A DNA stretch of 64,000 nucleotides from DALYDK01 sp031973215 (GTDB lineage: Bacteria; Patescibacteriota; Saccharimonadia; Saccharimonadales; CAIOMD01): contig DALYDK010000005.1 in assembly GCA_031973215.1 (NCBI GenBank), positions 1 through 64,000 of the forward strand, in the 5' to 3' direction. The notes under the pieces are model-generated. The model did no database searches, was not told the DNA's origin, and worked only from the letters and a program-made list of their open reading frames with translations. Shown piece by piece: positions 25,255-32,721 of this stretch. The translations under genes and the position numbers were made by a program. Each line of letters opens with the position of its first letter. The stretch's first letter is position 1.

Positions 25255-26409
25255 ATGGAAAATCAAACAAAAACCTCAGAAATCAAAAGAAAGAATTCTT
25301 TTTCTCCCGAAAAACCCGATCAATATGGCTTTGATTTGGGCTATAAAATTCTTCCACTACAGGCCATTAAGAAAATTAATACAAGATCGGCTCAGGGGTT
25401 GGGAAATGAGTTTTATTCTATAAATAAACTAGAGTCAATGTATGTTAGTCTTGCGGACGGTCTCATAGGTATTCAGGATGGAACACTTAGGGTTTCTGAT
25501 GAAGTAGTTGGAGATAGCGCAAAGTATAGTTATTCTGAATTTGAAGGAAGCCCATCTGATCATGTAGTTTATCTAGATAAATCGGCTAGACCAGTTCAGT
25601 ATTTGGTTTCTGGTTTGTGGAATAAGCTTTCTTCGGAGAGCTCTAGTGAGCCAGAGCACAGTTTTGTTAATATCGACAAAGAGATATGGCTACAGTATAT
25701 GAATGTGCCAATTAACAGATTGCAAAACCCTAAGCCATCTGATTATGATTTTGATAAAATGGATCAGCAGTTACTTAAAGATAGGATAGCTCAACTTAGG
25801 GCAATTTATCTTAAGCCTCAGTATATTGACAAGATTAACGAAGAAGATCTATCCTCTTGCATGAATTTACCGACAACTCTTGATGGCAAAAGAGTGCTAA
25901 TTGTTGATGAGGTAGAGTCGTCAGGTTATACATTAAAAATAGCCTTAGAATTATACAAAAGGGCTTTTCCTGAAACCAGTTTTGCTACTGCATACTGGGC
26001 AAGCCCCAAAAAAATTAGTTGGACAGTTGTTGAAAATGACGGTACTGAATCAAGAGAGTTTGCGGCATCTTGGGTGCCGTTTTGGTATGATGCAGATACG
26101 GTTTACGGCAGGGGCATAGGAGACATAGACCCCATATATTCTGCTCAGTCTGATGATGTGAGGATAAGATTAGGAAAATTTTTGTTGAGTGCTCCAATTA
26201 ATACAAAAACACCCACAGGCTTTGAGTTGATTACCGACAGAAGAAGTGAGGATACTTACCATGACTTGGAATTATTAATCAAAAGGTTTAATAATGGAGA
26301 TGTTTTGTATAAGCCCAATGCTCAACGAGAAGACTTCGAAGAGCGTGCAGTTAGCATGAATGGTCTGAGCAATATGTCTCAATATATTGATAAATTGAGA
26401 AGCATTTAA
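25255..26409 (+). CDS. Phosphoribosyltransferase-fold protein, unknown substrate
   Basis: 384 residues from the ATG at 25255; the ATG 6 codons upstream lies inside the -10 box. The motif RVLIVDEVESSGYTLKIAL (about residues 211-229) is a PRPP-binding loop of the type I PRTase pattern, hydrophobics-D-E/D-x-x-x-(S/T)-G-x-T/S, with Glu for the second Asp. The 210 residues before it and 150 after it are not recognised; they include conserved-looking Trp clusters (ASWVPFWYDADTVYGRG). It could act on nucleotides or be a PRTase-like regulator. Single gene, no ribosome site. Ends convergent with the next gene. Confidence 0.6.
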   Translation: MENQTKTSEIKRKNSFSPEKPDQYGFDLGYKILPLQAIKKINTRSAQGLGNEFYSINKLESMYVSLADGLIGIQDGTLRVSDEVVGDSAKYSYSEFEGSPSDHVVYLDKSARPVQYLVSGLWNKLSSESSSEPEHSFVNIDKEIWLQYMNVPINRLQNPKPSDYDFDKMDQQLLKDRIAQLRAIYLKPQYIDKINEEDLSSCMNLPTTLDGKRVLIVDEVESSGYTLKIALELYKRAFPETSFATAYWASPKKISWTVVENDGTESREFAASWVPFWYDADTVYGRGIGDIDPIYSAQSDDVRIRLGKFLLSAPINTKTPTGFELITDRRSEDTYHDLELLIKRFNNGDVLYKPNAQREDFEERAVSMNGLSNMSQYIDKLRSI

Positions 26410-26753
26410 TCTTCTGTTAGTGTACTTAATCTTTCTAGGTAATCTAGCCTAGATAAGAGTTTTGAGTATTTTTCGTATCGGATTACGCCATAACCTGCTG
26501 CATTAAACTCTTTTGATAGATGTAAATCAGTGTGCATAGACTCTTTTATATAGTCTGGCTCTGCAAGTGCAATTCTACCTATTAGGCTGATAGTTTTTTC
26601 ATAATCTTCAAGAACTTCATCGACTTCGAATACCGCTCCAACCGCCACATTACCAATATATTCTTGGGAATTGTTAATAATTCCCAAAGATATTTCTTCT
26701 GGATTATCTTTGCTTCTACACCAACTTAGAACTACAACTTCTCTAGTGTCCAT
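26406..26753 (-). CDS. Hypothetical protein, 115 residues
   Basis: Unrecognised. Predicted to be mixed alpha/beta: N-terminal strands EVVVLSWCRSK and ISLGIINNSQEYIG, then acidic helices to the end. No signal peptide or membrane helix. It overlaps the convergent PRTase-like gene by 4 bases. The base composition is host-like. Confidence 0.55.
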   Translation of the reverse strand: MDTREVVVLSWCRSKDNPEEISLGIINNSQEYIGNVAVGAVFEVDEVLEDYEKTISLIGRIALAEPDYIKESMHTDLHLSKEFNAAGYGVIRYEKYSKLLSRLDYLERLSTLTED

Positions 26754-26936
26754 AAGAATTAAATTATATCATAAATATATAATATTGTAAATATATTAAA
26801 GTGTATGAATATTGATGATTTATAGGCATTTTGAGGTACTGCTAGAAGTAAATTGTTGACTTATTAATAGTTTTATATTATTTTAGTTTTTGTCACTGTA
26901 ACACATAGTTTTTTATCCTACTTTTGAAAGGAGGTG

Positions 26937-27218
26937 ATGGCTAAGGTGAATGGTGATAAGATCTACATTGATTCAGAAACCGCTGATTCAATGTTAAAGG
27001 GTCAAGATCCGCGATTGTTTGCTCCTGCGGGAATAAACAATTACGATTTTGGGCCACTACGCACACTAGCAGCGCTAGTTAATTCAGTCTCGGGCTGGAA
27101 GGCTAGCATTGTTAGCAAAGGCTTCGTAGAGATCGAGCACGTGGGCACAAACTATACCCACAGTGTATTCGCGCTTAAAGAAGTCATATTTGCGCCCAAC
27201 AGTAATGAAGCGGCGTGA
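26937..27218 (+). CDS. GC-rich mini-gene A, small alpha/beta protein
   Basis: 93 residues from the ATG at 26937; a GTG at 26934 and a GTG at 26946 are alternatives. The leader AAAGGAGGTGAT (26927-26938) is a 12-base complement of the usual 16S rRNA 3' end but overlaps the ATG, so GTG 26946 has the better spacing. The second half reads helix (PLRTLAALVNSV), strands (GWKASIVSKGFVEIEHVG) and helix (SVFALKEVIF), a pattern also seen in mini-genes B and C. A hand count of one 60-base line gives 31 G+C, against about 24 in neighbours. Function unknown. Confidence 0.65.
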   Translation: MAKVNGDKIYIDSETADSMLKGQDPRLFAPAGINNYDFGPLRTLAALVNSVSGWKASIVSKGFVEIEHVGTNYTHSVFALKEVIFAPNSNEAA

Positions 27219-27316
27219 ATAAATCTAAAAACCAATCCCTCGAAGAAAATTTGACAAACAAATTAGAGAAAAATGAGGATGACACTCATGGACAAAAACC
27301 CAGGATTGGACAATGA
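27215..27316 (+). CDS. Possible 33-residue coupled small protein
   Basis: A GTG that overlaps the stop of mini-gene A (GTGA) opens a frame for MNKSKNQSLEENLTNKLEKN and 13 more polar residues, ending 2 bases before the terminator stem. Overlap and position suggest translational coupling. The peptide is charged and helix-prone with no hydrophobic core. It may simply be untranslated 3' sequence. Confidence 0.3.
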   Translation: MNKSKNQSLEENLTNKLEKNEDDTHGQKPRIGQ

Positions 27317-27317
27317 A

Positions 27318-27385
27318 GTCCGGGTGGGCGTTAACTAATTACAATTAATGTAACTTATGTTGACGCCCGCTCGGACCGTTTTTTT
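27318..27385 (+). terminator. Strong terminator after mini-gene A with GGGTGGGCG stem
   Basis: GTCCGGGTGGGCGTTAAC (27318-27335) pairs over all 18 positions, with three G-U pairs, with GTTGACGCCCGCTCGGAC (27359-27376), followed by CG and T7. The loop is 23 bases. Confidence 0.85.
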
Positions 27386-27386
27386 A

Positions 27387-28034
27387 TTATAGAGATGATT
27401 TTTTATATGGAACTAGTTTCATTTCTATGAGGTTTGCTAACAACCGCATTTCTCTCTCTGCAGTAAGTATAGGCATTGGTATATTGTCTTTTTGCTCCAT
27501 AAATACAGCTAGCTCTATATCTATTTCTTGCTTATTAGTACCACACGGTTGGTGTTCGGCTATTCCCGTCTCGTTTATATAGAAATAACTCGCAACAGAT
27601 TCATCTTCTGTATTGGTTTTTACTATATAAAACTCATTTTTATTAACTAAGCTTATGAAATTTTCTAACAAATAGTCGGCCGATATTACGGAGCCATTAA
27701 GCGGGAACAAGATTTCATAAATAATGCCCTCTCCCATTCCGTCTTTATTCTTTTGTTGAGCTAACTTACAGCTAACTGTATCATCGGGTATAAACTCGTT
27801 TTTCTGTCTACCCCATTCAATATAGTGGGTTAATTTAGTTGGGGCACCTTTTGTTTTAACCTTTTTAAGAGCATATTGTTCGACAGCATCTTTCTCTATT
27901 GCTACTGCACTAAAAAGTGTCTGAGCTGCTTCAGTGATAAGCTCTTTCCGTGTTTCTGTGTTTATAGATTCTAGATTTTGCAATACTCGAGTATTGAAAT
28001 CATCAGCAGATTCGAATCGATAGGCTCTTTCCAT
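27387..28034 (-). CDS. Hypothetical protein, 215 residues
   Basis: Not recognised. An N-terminal helical part (about 1-60), a Lys/Gly-rich segment KKVKTKGAPTKLTHYIEWGR that could touch nucleic acid, then a mixed alpha/beta domain with GEGIIYEILFPLNGS and SYFYINETG. No signal peptide. Divergent from mini-gene B, and its 3' end abuts the terminator of mini-gene A. Confidence 0.55.
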   Translation of the reverse strand: MERAYRFESADDFNTRVLQNLESINTETRKELITEAAQTLFSAVAIEKDAVEQYALKKVKTKGAPTKLTHYIEWGRQKNEFIPDDTVSCKLAQQKNKDGMGEGIIYEILFPLNGSVISADYLLENFISLVNKNEFYIVKTNTEDESVASYFYINETGIAEHQPCGTNKQEIDIELAVFMEQKDNIPMPILTAEREMRLLANLIEMKLVPYKKSSL

Positions 28035-28064
28035 TAACTATTATTTTGAAACTAAATTATATAT

Positions 28065-28166
28065 TTGTCAATTTAGTTTTTTTGGTGTATAAAATATGTA
28101 TCGCACTAAACAAACAGTGTGCCCGGGAAAAGTTTCCGGGGTAAAACCTGAGAGGGGGGTGGGTAT
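28065..28166 (+). promoter_or_regulatory. Promoter and structured leader of mini-gene B
   Basis: TTGTCA (28065-28070), 17-base spacer, TATAAA (28088-28093). The leader of about 65 bases can fold a GGAAA-AG-TTTCC hairpin with outer CCC/GGG pairs (about 28120-28140), then a G-rich ribosome-site region (GAGGGGGG). Confidence 0.6.
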
Positions 28167-28175
28167 ATGCCCACC
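28158..28175 (+). promoter_or_regulatory. Hairpin that holds the start codon of mini-gene B in its loop
   Basis: GGTGGG (28158-28163), loop TATATG, CCCACC (28170-28175). The start ATG (28167-28169) is the end of the loop and the G-run that serves as ribosome site is in the left arm, so folding should limit translation. Confidence 0.65.
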
Positions 28176-28466
28176 GAAAACGAAAGGAAGTTGGCATCGG
28201 CCACGGAATGTCGTCATGATGTCCGCTGGGGTGTCATTATCGATCTGTCCAAGATCGGTATTGCTGACCCATTCGTGGCAAGCAGTATCATGGCTACGGT
28301 TGACGCCATGAACGGCGTGAGCGCCAAACTGTCATACGGTCATCTGATGATCGAGGTGAAGGGCAAGACGGACAAGAAGACCGTTGAAACCTTCTCTTCC
28401 ATCAGGGAAACCGTTCTGCACTACATGGAGACCAAGGTCACCATGAAGCCTTCCCCGACCCACTAG
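28167..28466 (+). CDS. GC-rich mini-gene B, small alpha/beta protein
   Basis: 99 residues. Base composition differs sharply from the neighbours: two 60-base lines count 31 and 33 G+C. Predicted order: strand WGVIIDLSK, helix (FVASSIMATVDAMNGV), strands (SAKLSYGHLMIEVKG) and helix (TVETFSSIRETVLHYM). The strand-strand-helix end parallels mini-genes A and C. No signal peptide or membrane helix. A second frame that starts upstream at 28096 is a shadow. Function unknown. Confidence 0.7.
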   Translation: MPTENERKLASATECRHDVRWGVIIDLSKIGIADPFVASSIMATVDAMNGVSAKLSYGHLMIEVKGKTDKKTVETFSSIRETVLHYMETKVTMKPSPTH

Positions 28467-28469
28467 ACC

Positions 28470-28529
28470 GGTGGGCCCCTGCGGTATTCTCTTCACCATC
28501 CTCCGAAGAGACAAGCCCAGGGGCCCACC
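28470..28529 (+). repeat. GGTGGGCCCCTG hairpin after mini-gene B
   Basis: GGTGGGCCCCTG (28470-28481) and its exact complement CAGGGGCCCACC (28518-28529) enclose 36 bases. No U-run follows, so it is a stabilising structure or a small RNA fold rather than the terminator. Confidence 0.75.
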
Positions 28530-28540
28530 ACCCTAGCATC

Positions 28541-28581
28541 AAGCCCTTGCCGAGGCACCTATGCCCGATCAAGGGCTTTTT
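28541..28581 (+). terminator. Terminator after mini-gene B
   Basis: AAGCCCTTG (28541-28549) pairs with CAAGGGCTT (28570-28578), followed by T-rich sequence. Confidence 0.82.
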
Positions 28582-28583
28582 AA

Positions 28584-28612
28584 TTGACAAAAATTAATAA
28601 ATCTTATATATT
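28584..28612 (+). promoter_or_regulatory. Promoter of mini-gene C
   Basis: TTGACA (28584-28589), 17-base spacer, TATATT (28607-28612). Same boxes and spacer as the promoter at 25218. It gives a leader of about 20 bases with AGAAGAGG as ribosome site. Confidence 0.75.
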
Positions 28613-28641
28613 TTGTTCGTTCCTATAGAGAAGAGGTAACG

Positions 28642-28884
28642 ATGGCGTACTATACTATACTCACTCCAGAAACGACTGGAGAGGGACTGGATGGTGTCAA
28701 AGTCGCCGACCTGATTGACCTGCTGAGCGAAGCAAGGGATGACGACGGTCGTCCATGCTTTGGACAGGTCAAAGAGGTCCGGAGGCAGGGTGGAATTTTT
28801 GTTGAGGTGCTGGGCGAAGATGCCCAGAAAACTAACAAAAACACGGCCACCATGAACGCAATTATCAAAAAGTTTCGTTCATGA
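28642..28884 (+). CDS. GC-rich mini-gene C, small alpha/beta protein
   Basis: 80 residues. GC-rich (34 of 60 in one line). Layout: helix VADLIDLLSEARD, strands (FGQVKEVRRQGGIFVEVLG) and a C-terminal basic helix (TATMNAIIKKFRS). The GGxFVEVxG strand aligns by eye with GFVEIEHVG in A and HLMIEVKG in B. It has its own promoter and a 3' hairpin of the GGTGGGCC type. Function unknown. Confidence 0.7.
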   Translation: MAYYTILTPETTGEGLDGVKVADLIDLLSEARDDDGRPCFGQVKEVRRQGGIFVEVLGEDAQKTNKNTATMNAIIKKFRS

Positions 28885-28887
28885 AAT

Positions 28888-28926
28888 CTTGGTGGGCCGG
28901 CGAGAATCAATCGCTGGCCCACCAAG
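28888..28926 (+). repeat. CTTGGTGGGCC hairpin after mini-gene C
   Basis: A 16-base stem with one G-U pair, CTTGGTGGGCCGGCGA (28888-28903) with TCGCTGGCCCACCAAG (28911-28926), loop GAATCAA. No U-run follows. Confidence 0.8.
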
Positions 28927-28956
28927 TACCCAAACTTAATGTATAATCAGTAACTT

Positions 28957-29811
28957 ATGAATAAAATTAATAGTAAAGTCTTAATGAGCGGAGTTGATTA
29001 TTTTGCAGTCGAGGAGCTCAATCCCTATAGTTCCATGAGCAATCAGCCCAAACTAAGCGCTGCTAAGACGGAATATAATTTACTACAACAGACGTTTAAT
29101 AACTCAGGCATTGAAGTTGTAAAAGTGCCTGCCCCAGAAAATTGTCAGGACGGTGTTTATACGGCCAATTGGGCTCTTTGTTTAAATGGACTAGCAATTA
29201 TGGCTAACTTGCCAAAAATGCGAACCCAGGAGACGCCTTTTGCTACAAAATACCTAAGAGACCTAGGCTACGATATTATGAACCTTCCGGAAAATGTTCG
29301 TTTTAGCGGCCAGGGTGATGCTTTGGTTTGCGGAGATTATCTGTTTGCTGGTCATGGCTATAGAACGGACTTAGAGGCTCATGAATATATTAAGAAAGCT
29401 TTTGGTGGCGAAGTTGTTAGTCTAAAAACTGTACCGGCTTATGATGTTAATAAAAAACCAATTATAAATTCAATTACTGGTTGGGATGACAGTTATTTTT
29501 ATGATATTGACTTGGCGGTATCTGTAATAAATGATGATCTAATTGCATGGTGTCCAGAAGCTTTTATGCCAGAAAGCCAAGAAATAATTAGGTCTGTTAA
29601 ATTAGATAAAATTGAAGTTAGCTTAGAAGAGGCTCTTGGAGGATTTGCCTGTAATTTACTTTCCACTGGTGACGTGGTCATTATGAGCGATAATGCACCT
29701 CAGCTTAAAAATAATCTTGAACAAAAGGGATTAAAAACCGTATCACCAAAAATGACAGAACTATCAAAGGGCGGTGGCTATATTCGCTGTACTACGCTAA
29801 CTCTTAGTTAG
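28957..29811 (+). CDS. Amidinotransferase/DDAH-fold protein with altered active site
   Basis: 284 residues of the guanidino-group modifying superfamily (arginine deiminase, DDAH, amidinotransferase). Recognisable: ANWALCLNGLAIMANLPKMR (about residues 69-88), FSGQGDALV (about 114-122), AGHGYRTD, and the C-terminal GGGYIRCTTLTL with the nucleophile Cys. In relatives I know, the second motif is FEGxGD and the His motif is YHLD; here these read FSGQGD and YDID, so two catalytic residues seem replaced. The fold is clear but the reaction is not. A TATAAT lies at 28942-28947, 9 bases before the ATG. Confidence 0.78.
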   Translation: MNKINSKVLMSGVDYFAVEELNPYSSMSNQPKLSAAKTEYNLLQQTFNNSGIEVVKVPAPENCQDGVYTANWALCLNGLAIMANLPKMRTQETPFATKYLRDLGYDIMNLPENVRFSGQGDALVCGDYLFAGHGYRTDLEAHEYIKKAFGGEVVSLKTVPAYDVNKKPIINSITGWDDSYFYDIDLAVSVINDDLIAWCPEAFMPESQEIIRSVKLDKIEVSLEEALGGFACNLLSTGDVVIMSDNAPQLKNNLEQKGLKTVSPKMTELSKGGGYIRCTTLTLS

Positions 29812-29915
29812 TAGGCAATATATTATCTTTTCTTTTAGCATTAATATAATCAGTATCCGAAGGGATAATATTGTCCGTTCCTGGCTCCTGAAACCTAGAA
29901 CCTTGAGCCTGTCAC

Positions 29916-31820
29916 CTATAAATTAGCTATTTCTCCAGATGCGTTATGATTTAGCGGAATTTGCCCAGCCTGTTCCAGTGCTTTTACCTGTTCTGGGTTG
30001 GTTGTAATTAGGCTAGTTTCCGTTGGACTACCAGCAATTTGGATATGAACATGGCTTTGGCCGGCAAAAAATAGACCTTGCCCTACTGGGAACTGGCTTA
30101 AACGTTTTCTTTCTTCGCTAGTAAGCTTGAATACGTCTGCCAAAACATCTACCGCAGATGGAGATTGTTTAAGCAAAAGCTGCATAGATGAGTTTGCTAC
30201 AATTGCCCTACCCATTCTTGAGCCCATAAAGTCTTCAACATCCTGAGAAATGGTTGTAATGCCAAGGTTATATTTGCGGGCTCTTTTTGCTAGGCTAAAC
30301 ATAAAATTAGCACTATCTTCATATTTCATAAGTTGCCAAGCTTCATCTATTATTAATAATCTTCGTTTTTGGTCTGACTTGGTTTTATTCCATATAAAAT
30401 TAAGAACAATATACATGGCCACTGGCCTAAGCTCGTCTTCTAGATCGCGGACATTAAAGACTACCATTGGGTTATTAATGTCTATATTGCTTTGCTGGCT
30501 GAATACCCCGGCAAAAGTTCCACTTGTATACTTTCTAAGTCTTTGAGCAAGTTGTGGCCCCGTACCGCCCATATGAAGCAAAGTATCGTATAGATCATTG
30601 ATTGTGGGTGGTGTTGCTGTGTGTGTCAAAGGATCATTGGTTATTCCGGCCTTGGCATAAGTTTCTATAAGCGCGGCATCTAGATCTGCTTCTTCTACTG
30701 GGCTTAGAGCTGGCGCTGTGTTCATACCGCCTGCTTGAATTTGGGCTTGAGCGCCACCCATCATTAATCTTAATAGCCCATGAAGCGTTATTAGGTTACT
30801 CCTAAGAGCGTTGTCGGCCTCTTCTGTGTCTATTACTTTAGGTAGGTCAAACGGATTAATTCTTGTGGGAGAGTTAAGGCTTAATTTAACATAGGCTCCG
30901 CCTACAGCCTCTGACATTCTTTGGTATTCATTTTCTGGGTCAATAATAAATATTTCCGTACCCATCATCATGCTTCTTAGGGCTTCTAGCTTAACGGCAA
31001 AGCTTTTACCGGCTCCTGACTTAGCGAAAATGACACTGTTACCATTTTCTAGACTGAATCTATCGAATATTACAAGTCCGCTGTTGTGCATATTTATGCC
31101 ATATAGAATTCCATGGTCGTCTGTTAGGTCGGCGCTAGTAAACGGAAAGCTAGTGCTTATCGCACCCGTGTTCATGTTGCGGCGTATCTGGAGCTGGTCT
31201 GAAAATTGGGGTACAGTACTGTTTAAGCCCTGTTCTTGTTGAGCCGATGCTGGCTTTGAATACACGAGTTGTTGGCCGAGCATAGATTCAACCTTATGAC
31301 TAATAAAATCCAGTTCATCTAAACTGCTGGCATAAATTGTGAAATACAGGCCAAACCTAAAGAACCTTTCTTCGCCAACCTGGAGTTTGTCCCTTAGTTC
31401 TTCGGCGTCAACAATTGCTGCTTGCTTGGCGGGGTCTCTTACCCTGCCCTTTTCTGCATCAATTTGTAGCCCCGCTTCTAATTGACCAACTTTTTTGCGC
31501 AGATTTTCTAGAACAACCTGGCTTTCTACTGGGTATACAAAGATACTTAGATCCATTACCTCATCGATATTTATCATTCCGCTTAACCAGCCTGTGTATA
31601 TTTGTCTGGGGTAGCCATATACATAATATGTTCGAGCATATCTTGTCCCAAGCTGAAAATAGCTACTTTGGTATTCAATACTACTTGGAGCAATAAAATC
31701 CCTTAGTGCGGTGATTCCTTTTTGAAATGCAGCCTGGACTTCTTGCTGTTCAAGCATTCTTTGCTGTTCGGCAAGTGCGACTGGGTCTAGTTGAGGTTGT
31801 TTTTTGCCAAAGATACCCAT
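29916..31820 (-). CDS. VirB4/TraC-type secretion ATPase
   Basis: 634 residues. An N-terminal domain (about 1-230) is followed by the RecA-like motor: Walker A FAKSGAGKSFAVKLEAL (about 265-281), IFIIDPENEYQRM, Walker B RRLLIIDEAWQLM (about 483-495), and ATTISQD/VANSSMQLLLKQ motifs shared with VirB4. It powers pilus assembly or transport at the inner membrane. Last gene of the PrgI - TraC-like - VirB4 operon. No membrane helix of its own is seen. Confidence 0.93.
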   Translation of the reverse strand: MGIFGKKQPQLDPVALAEQQRMLEQQEVQAAFQKGITALRDFIAPSSIEYQSSYFQLGTRYARTYYVYGYPRQIYTGWLSGMINIDEVMDLSIFVYPVESQVVLENLRKKVGQLEAGLQIDAEKGRVRDPAKQAAIVDAEELRDKLQVGEERFFRFGLYFTIYASSLDELDFISHKVESMLGQQLVYSKPASAQQEQGLNSTVPQFSDQLQIRRNMNTGAISTSFPFTSADLTDDHGILYGINMHNSGLVIFDRFSLENGNSVIFAKSGAGKSFAVKLEALRSMMMGTEIFIIDPENEYQRMSEAVGGAYVKLSLNSPTRINPFDLPKVIDTEEADNALRSNLITLHGLLRLMMGGAQAQIQAGGMNTAPALSPVEEADLDAALIETYAKAGITNDPLTHTATPPTINDLYDTLLHMGGTGPQLAQRLRKYTSGTFAGVFSQQSNIDINNPMVVFNVRDLEDELRPVAMYIVLNFIWNKTKSDQKRRLLIIDEAWQLMKYEDSANFMFSLAKRARKYNLGITTISQDVEDFMGSRMGRAIVANSSMQLLLKQSPSAVDVLADVFKLTSEERKRLSQFPVGQGLFFAGQSHVHIQIAGSPTETSLITTNPEQVKALEQAGQIPLNHNASGEIANL

Positions 31821-31825
31821 AATAG

Positions 31826-32704
31826 TTACTTCATTTCTCTTTCTAGGTTTGGCTGATAGGCCATTCCTTCACCCTTTGAGATAATTGGCGCTGTTAAATC
31901 ATCAAAGTTTTTGAGCTGCTGTCTAGTGGCGGTATCTGGGTTGTAAACATCGTAATATAGCTCGATTAGTTCATTGGTGTCTAGTGGAAGACCCTGAACT
32001 CCACATTGCATGAGCCCCGAAAGAACAGCTTGTGTGCGGTCTCTCAATTCTGTTTTAGCGGCCTCTAGGTCCGGTTCGTTGATGGTTACCTTTTGCTCTT
32101 TTTTACCAAAAATACTTTCCAAAAAGCCTTTGCTAGCTTGAACTACTTTTTGGGCATCTGCACTTGGAAAGAAAGGAATAACCAAATAAAATTTTTTATC
32201 CATAATATTGGTTTGTTCGGCAAGGGCTGACATGTAGCCAATGTAATCTTCCATTAATAATGCCAGCAGCATATTGTCATGTTCGGAGCGAATTTTATCT
32301 AACTTCTGAATATATGGTCCAATGTCTACTTTTTGTGATCTGACAAAAATTTGTACAGGAAAATACAAAGAATTCAAAAATCCCTGGTATCCGTATTCGA
32401 CTCCTTCTCTTTCCTGAGGGCTCATTAAGTCAAAATTGATACTTTTGAGCATAACCACACTCCTAAAGGAGCCGTCATTCATAATTACTATACCGTCTCT
32501 AATTTCGCTAATAAGTAATGTGTTCTGGGTGCTATTAGGATTGGTCTTGACTGGTGCAATTTGGCCACCAGGGGTTTGTGGAGTATTATTCGGTGCAAAA
32601 CCAGGTTGAGCGGCCATTGGCTGATTGGCCATGGTGTATTGCCCATAAGGTAACTGCCCTGAGGCGCTATTTGGTTGCTGGTTGAATTGATTATTTGGAT
32701 CCAT
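31826..32704 (-). CDS. TraC-like / VirB4 N-terminal-like secretion protein
   Basis: 292 residues. After a Gln/Pro/Asn-rich start of 55 residues comes LLISEIRDGIVIMNDGSFRS and a domain like the N-terminal part of VirB4/TraC proteins (SVVMLKSINFDLMSPQEREG, FLVIPFFPSADAQ-like strands). No P-loop is present. It lies 5 bases upstream of the VirB4 gene, so it probably forms a complex with it. Confidence 0.75.
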   Translation of the reverse strand: MDPNNQFNQQPNSASGQLPYGQYTMANQPMAAQPGFAPNNTPQTPGGQIAPVKTNPNSTQNTLLISEIRDGIVIMNDGSFRSVVMLKSINFDLMSPQEREGVEYGYQGFLNSLYFPVQIFVRSQKVDIGPYIQKLDKIRSEHDNMLLALLMEDYIGYMSALAEQTNIMDKKFYLVIPFFPSADAQKVVQASKGFLESIFGKKEQKVTINEPDLEAAKTELRDRTQAVLSGLMQCGVQGLPLDTNELIELYYDVYNPDTATRQQLKNFDDLTAPIISKGEGMAYQPNLEREMK

Positions 32705-32721
32705 AATGAGTTCTCGCCACC

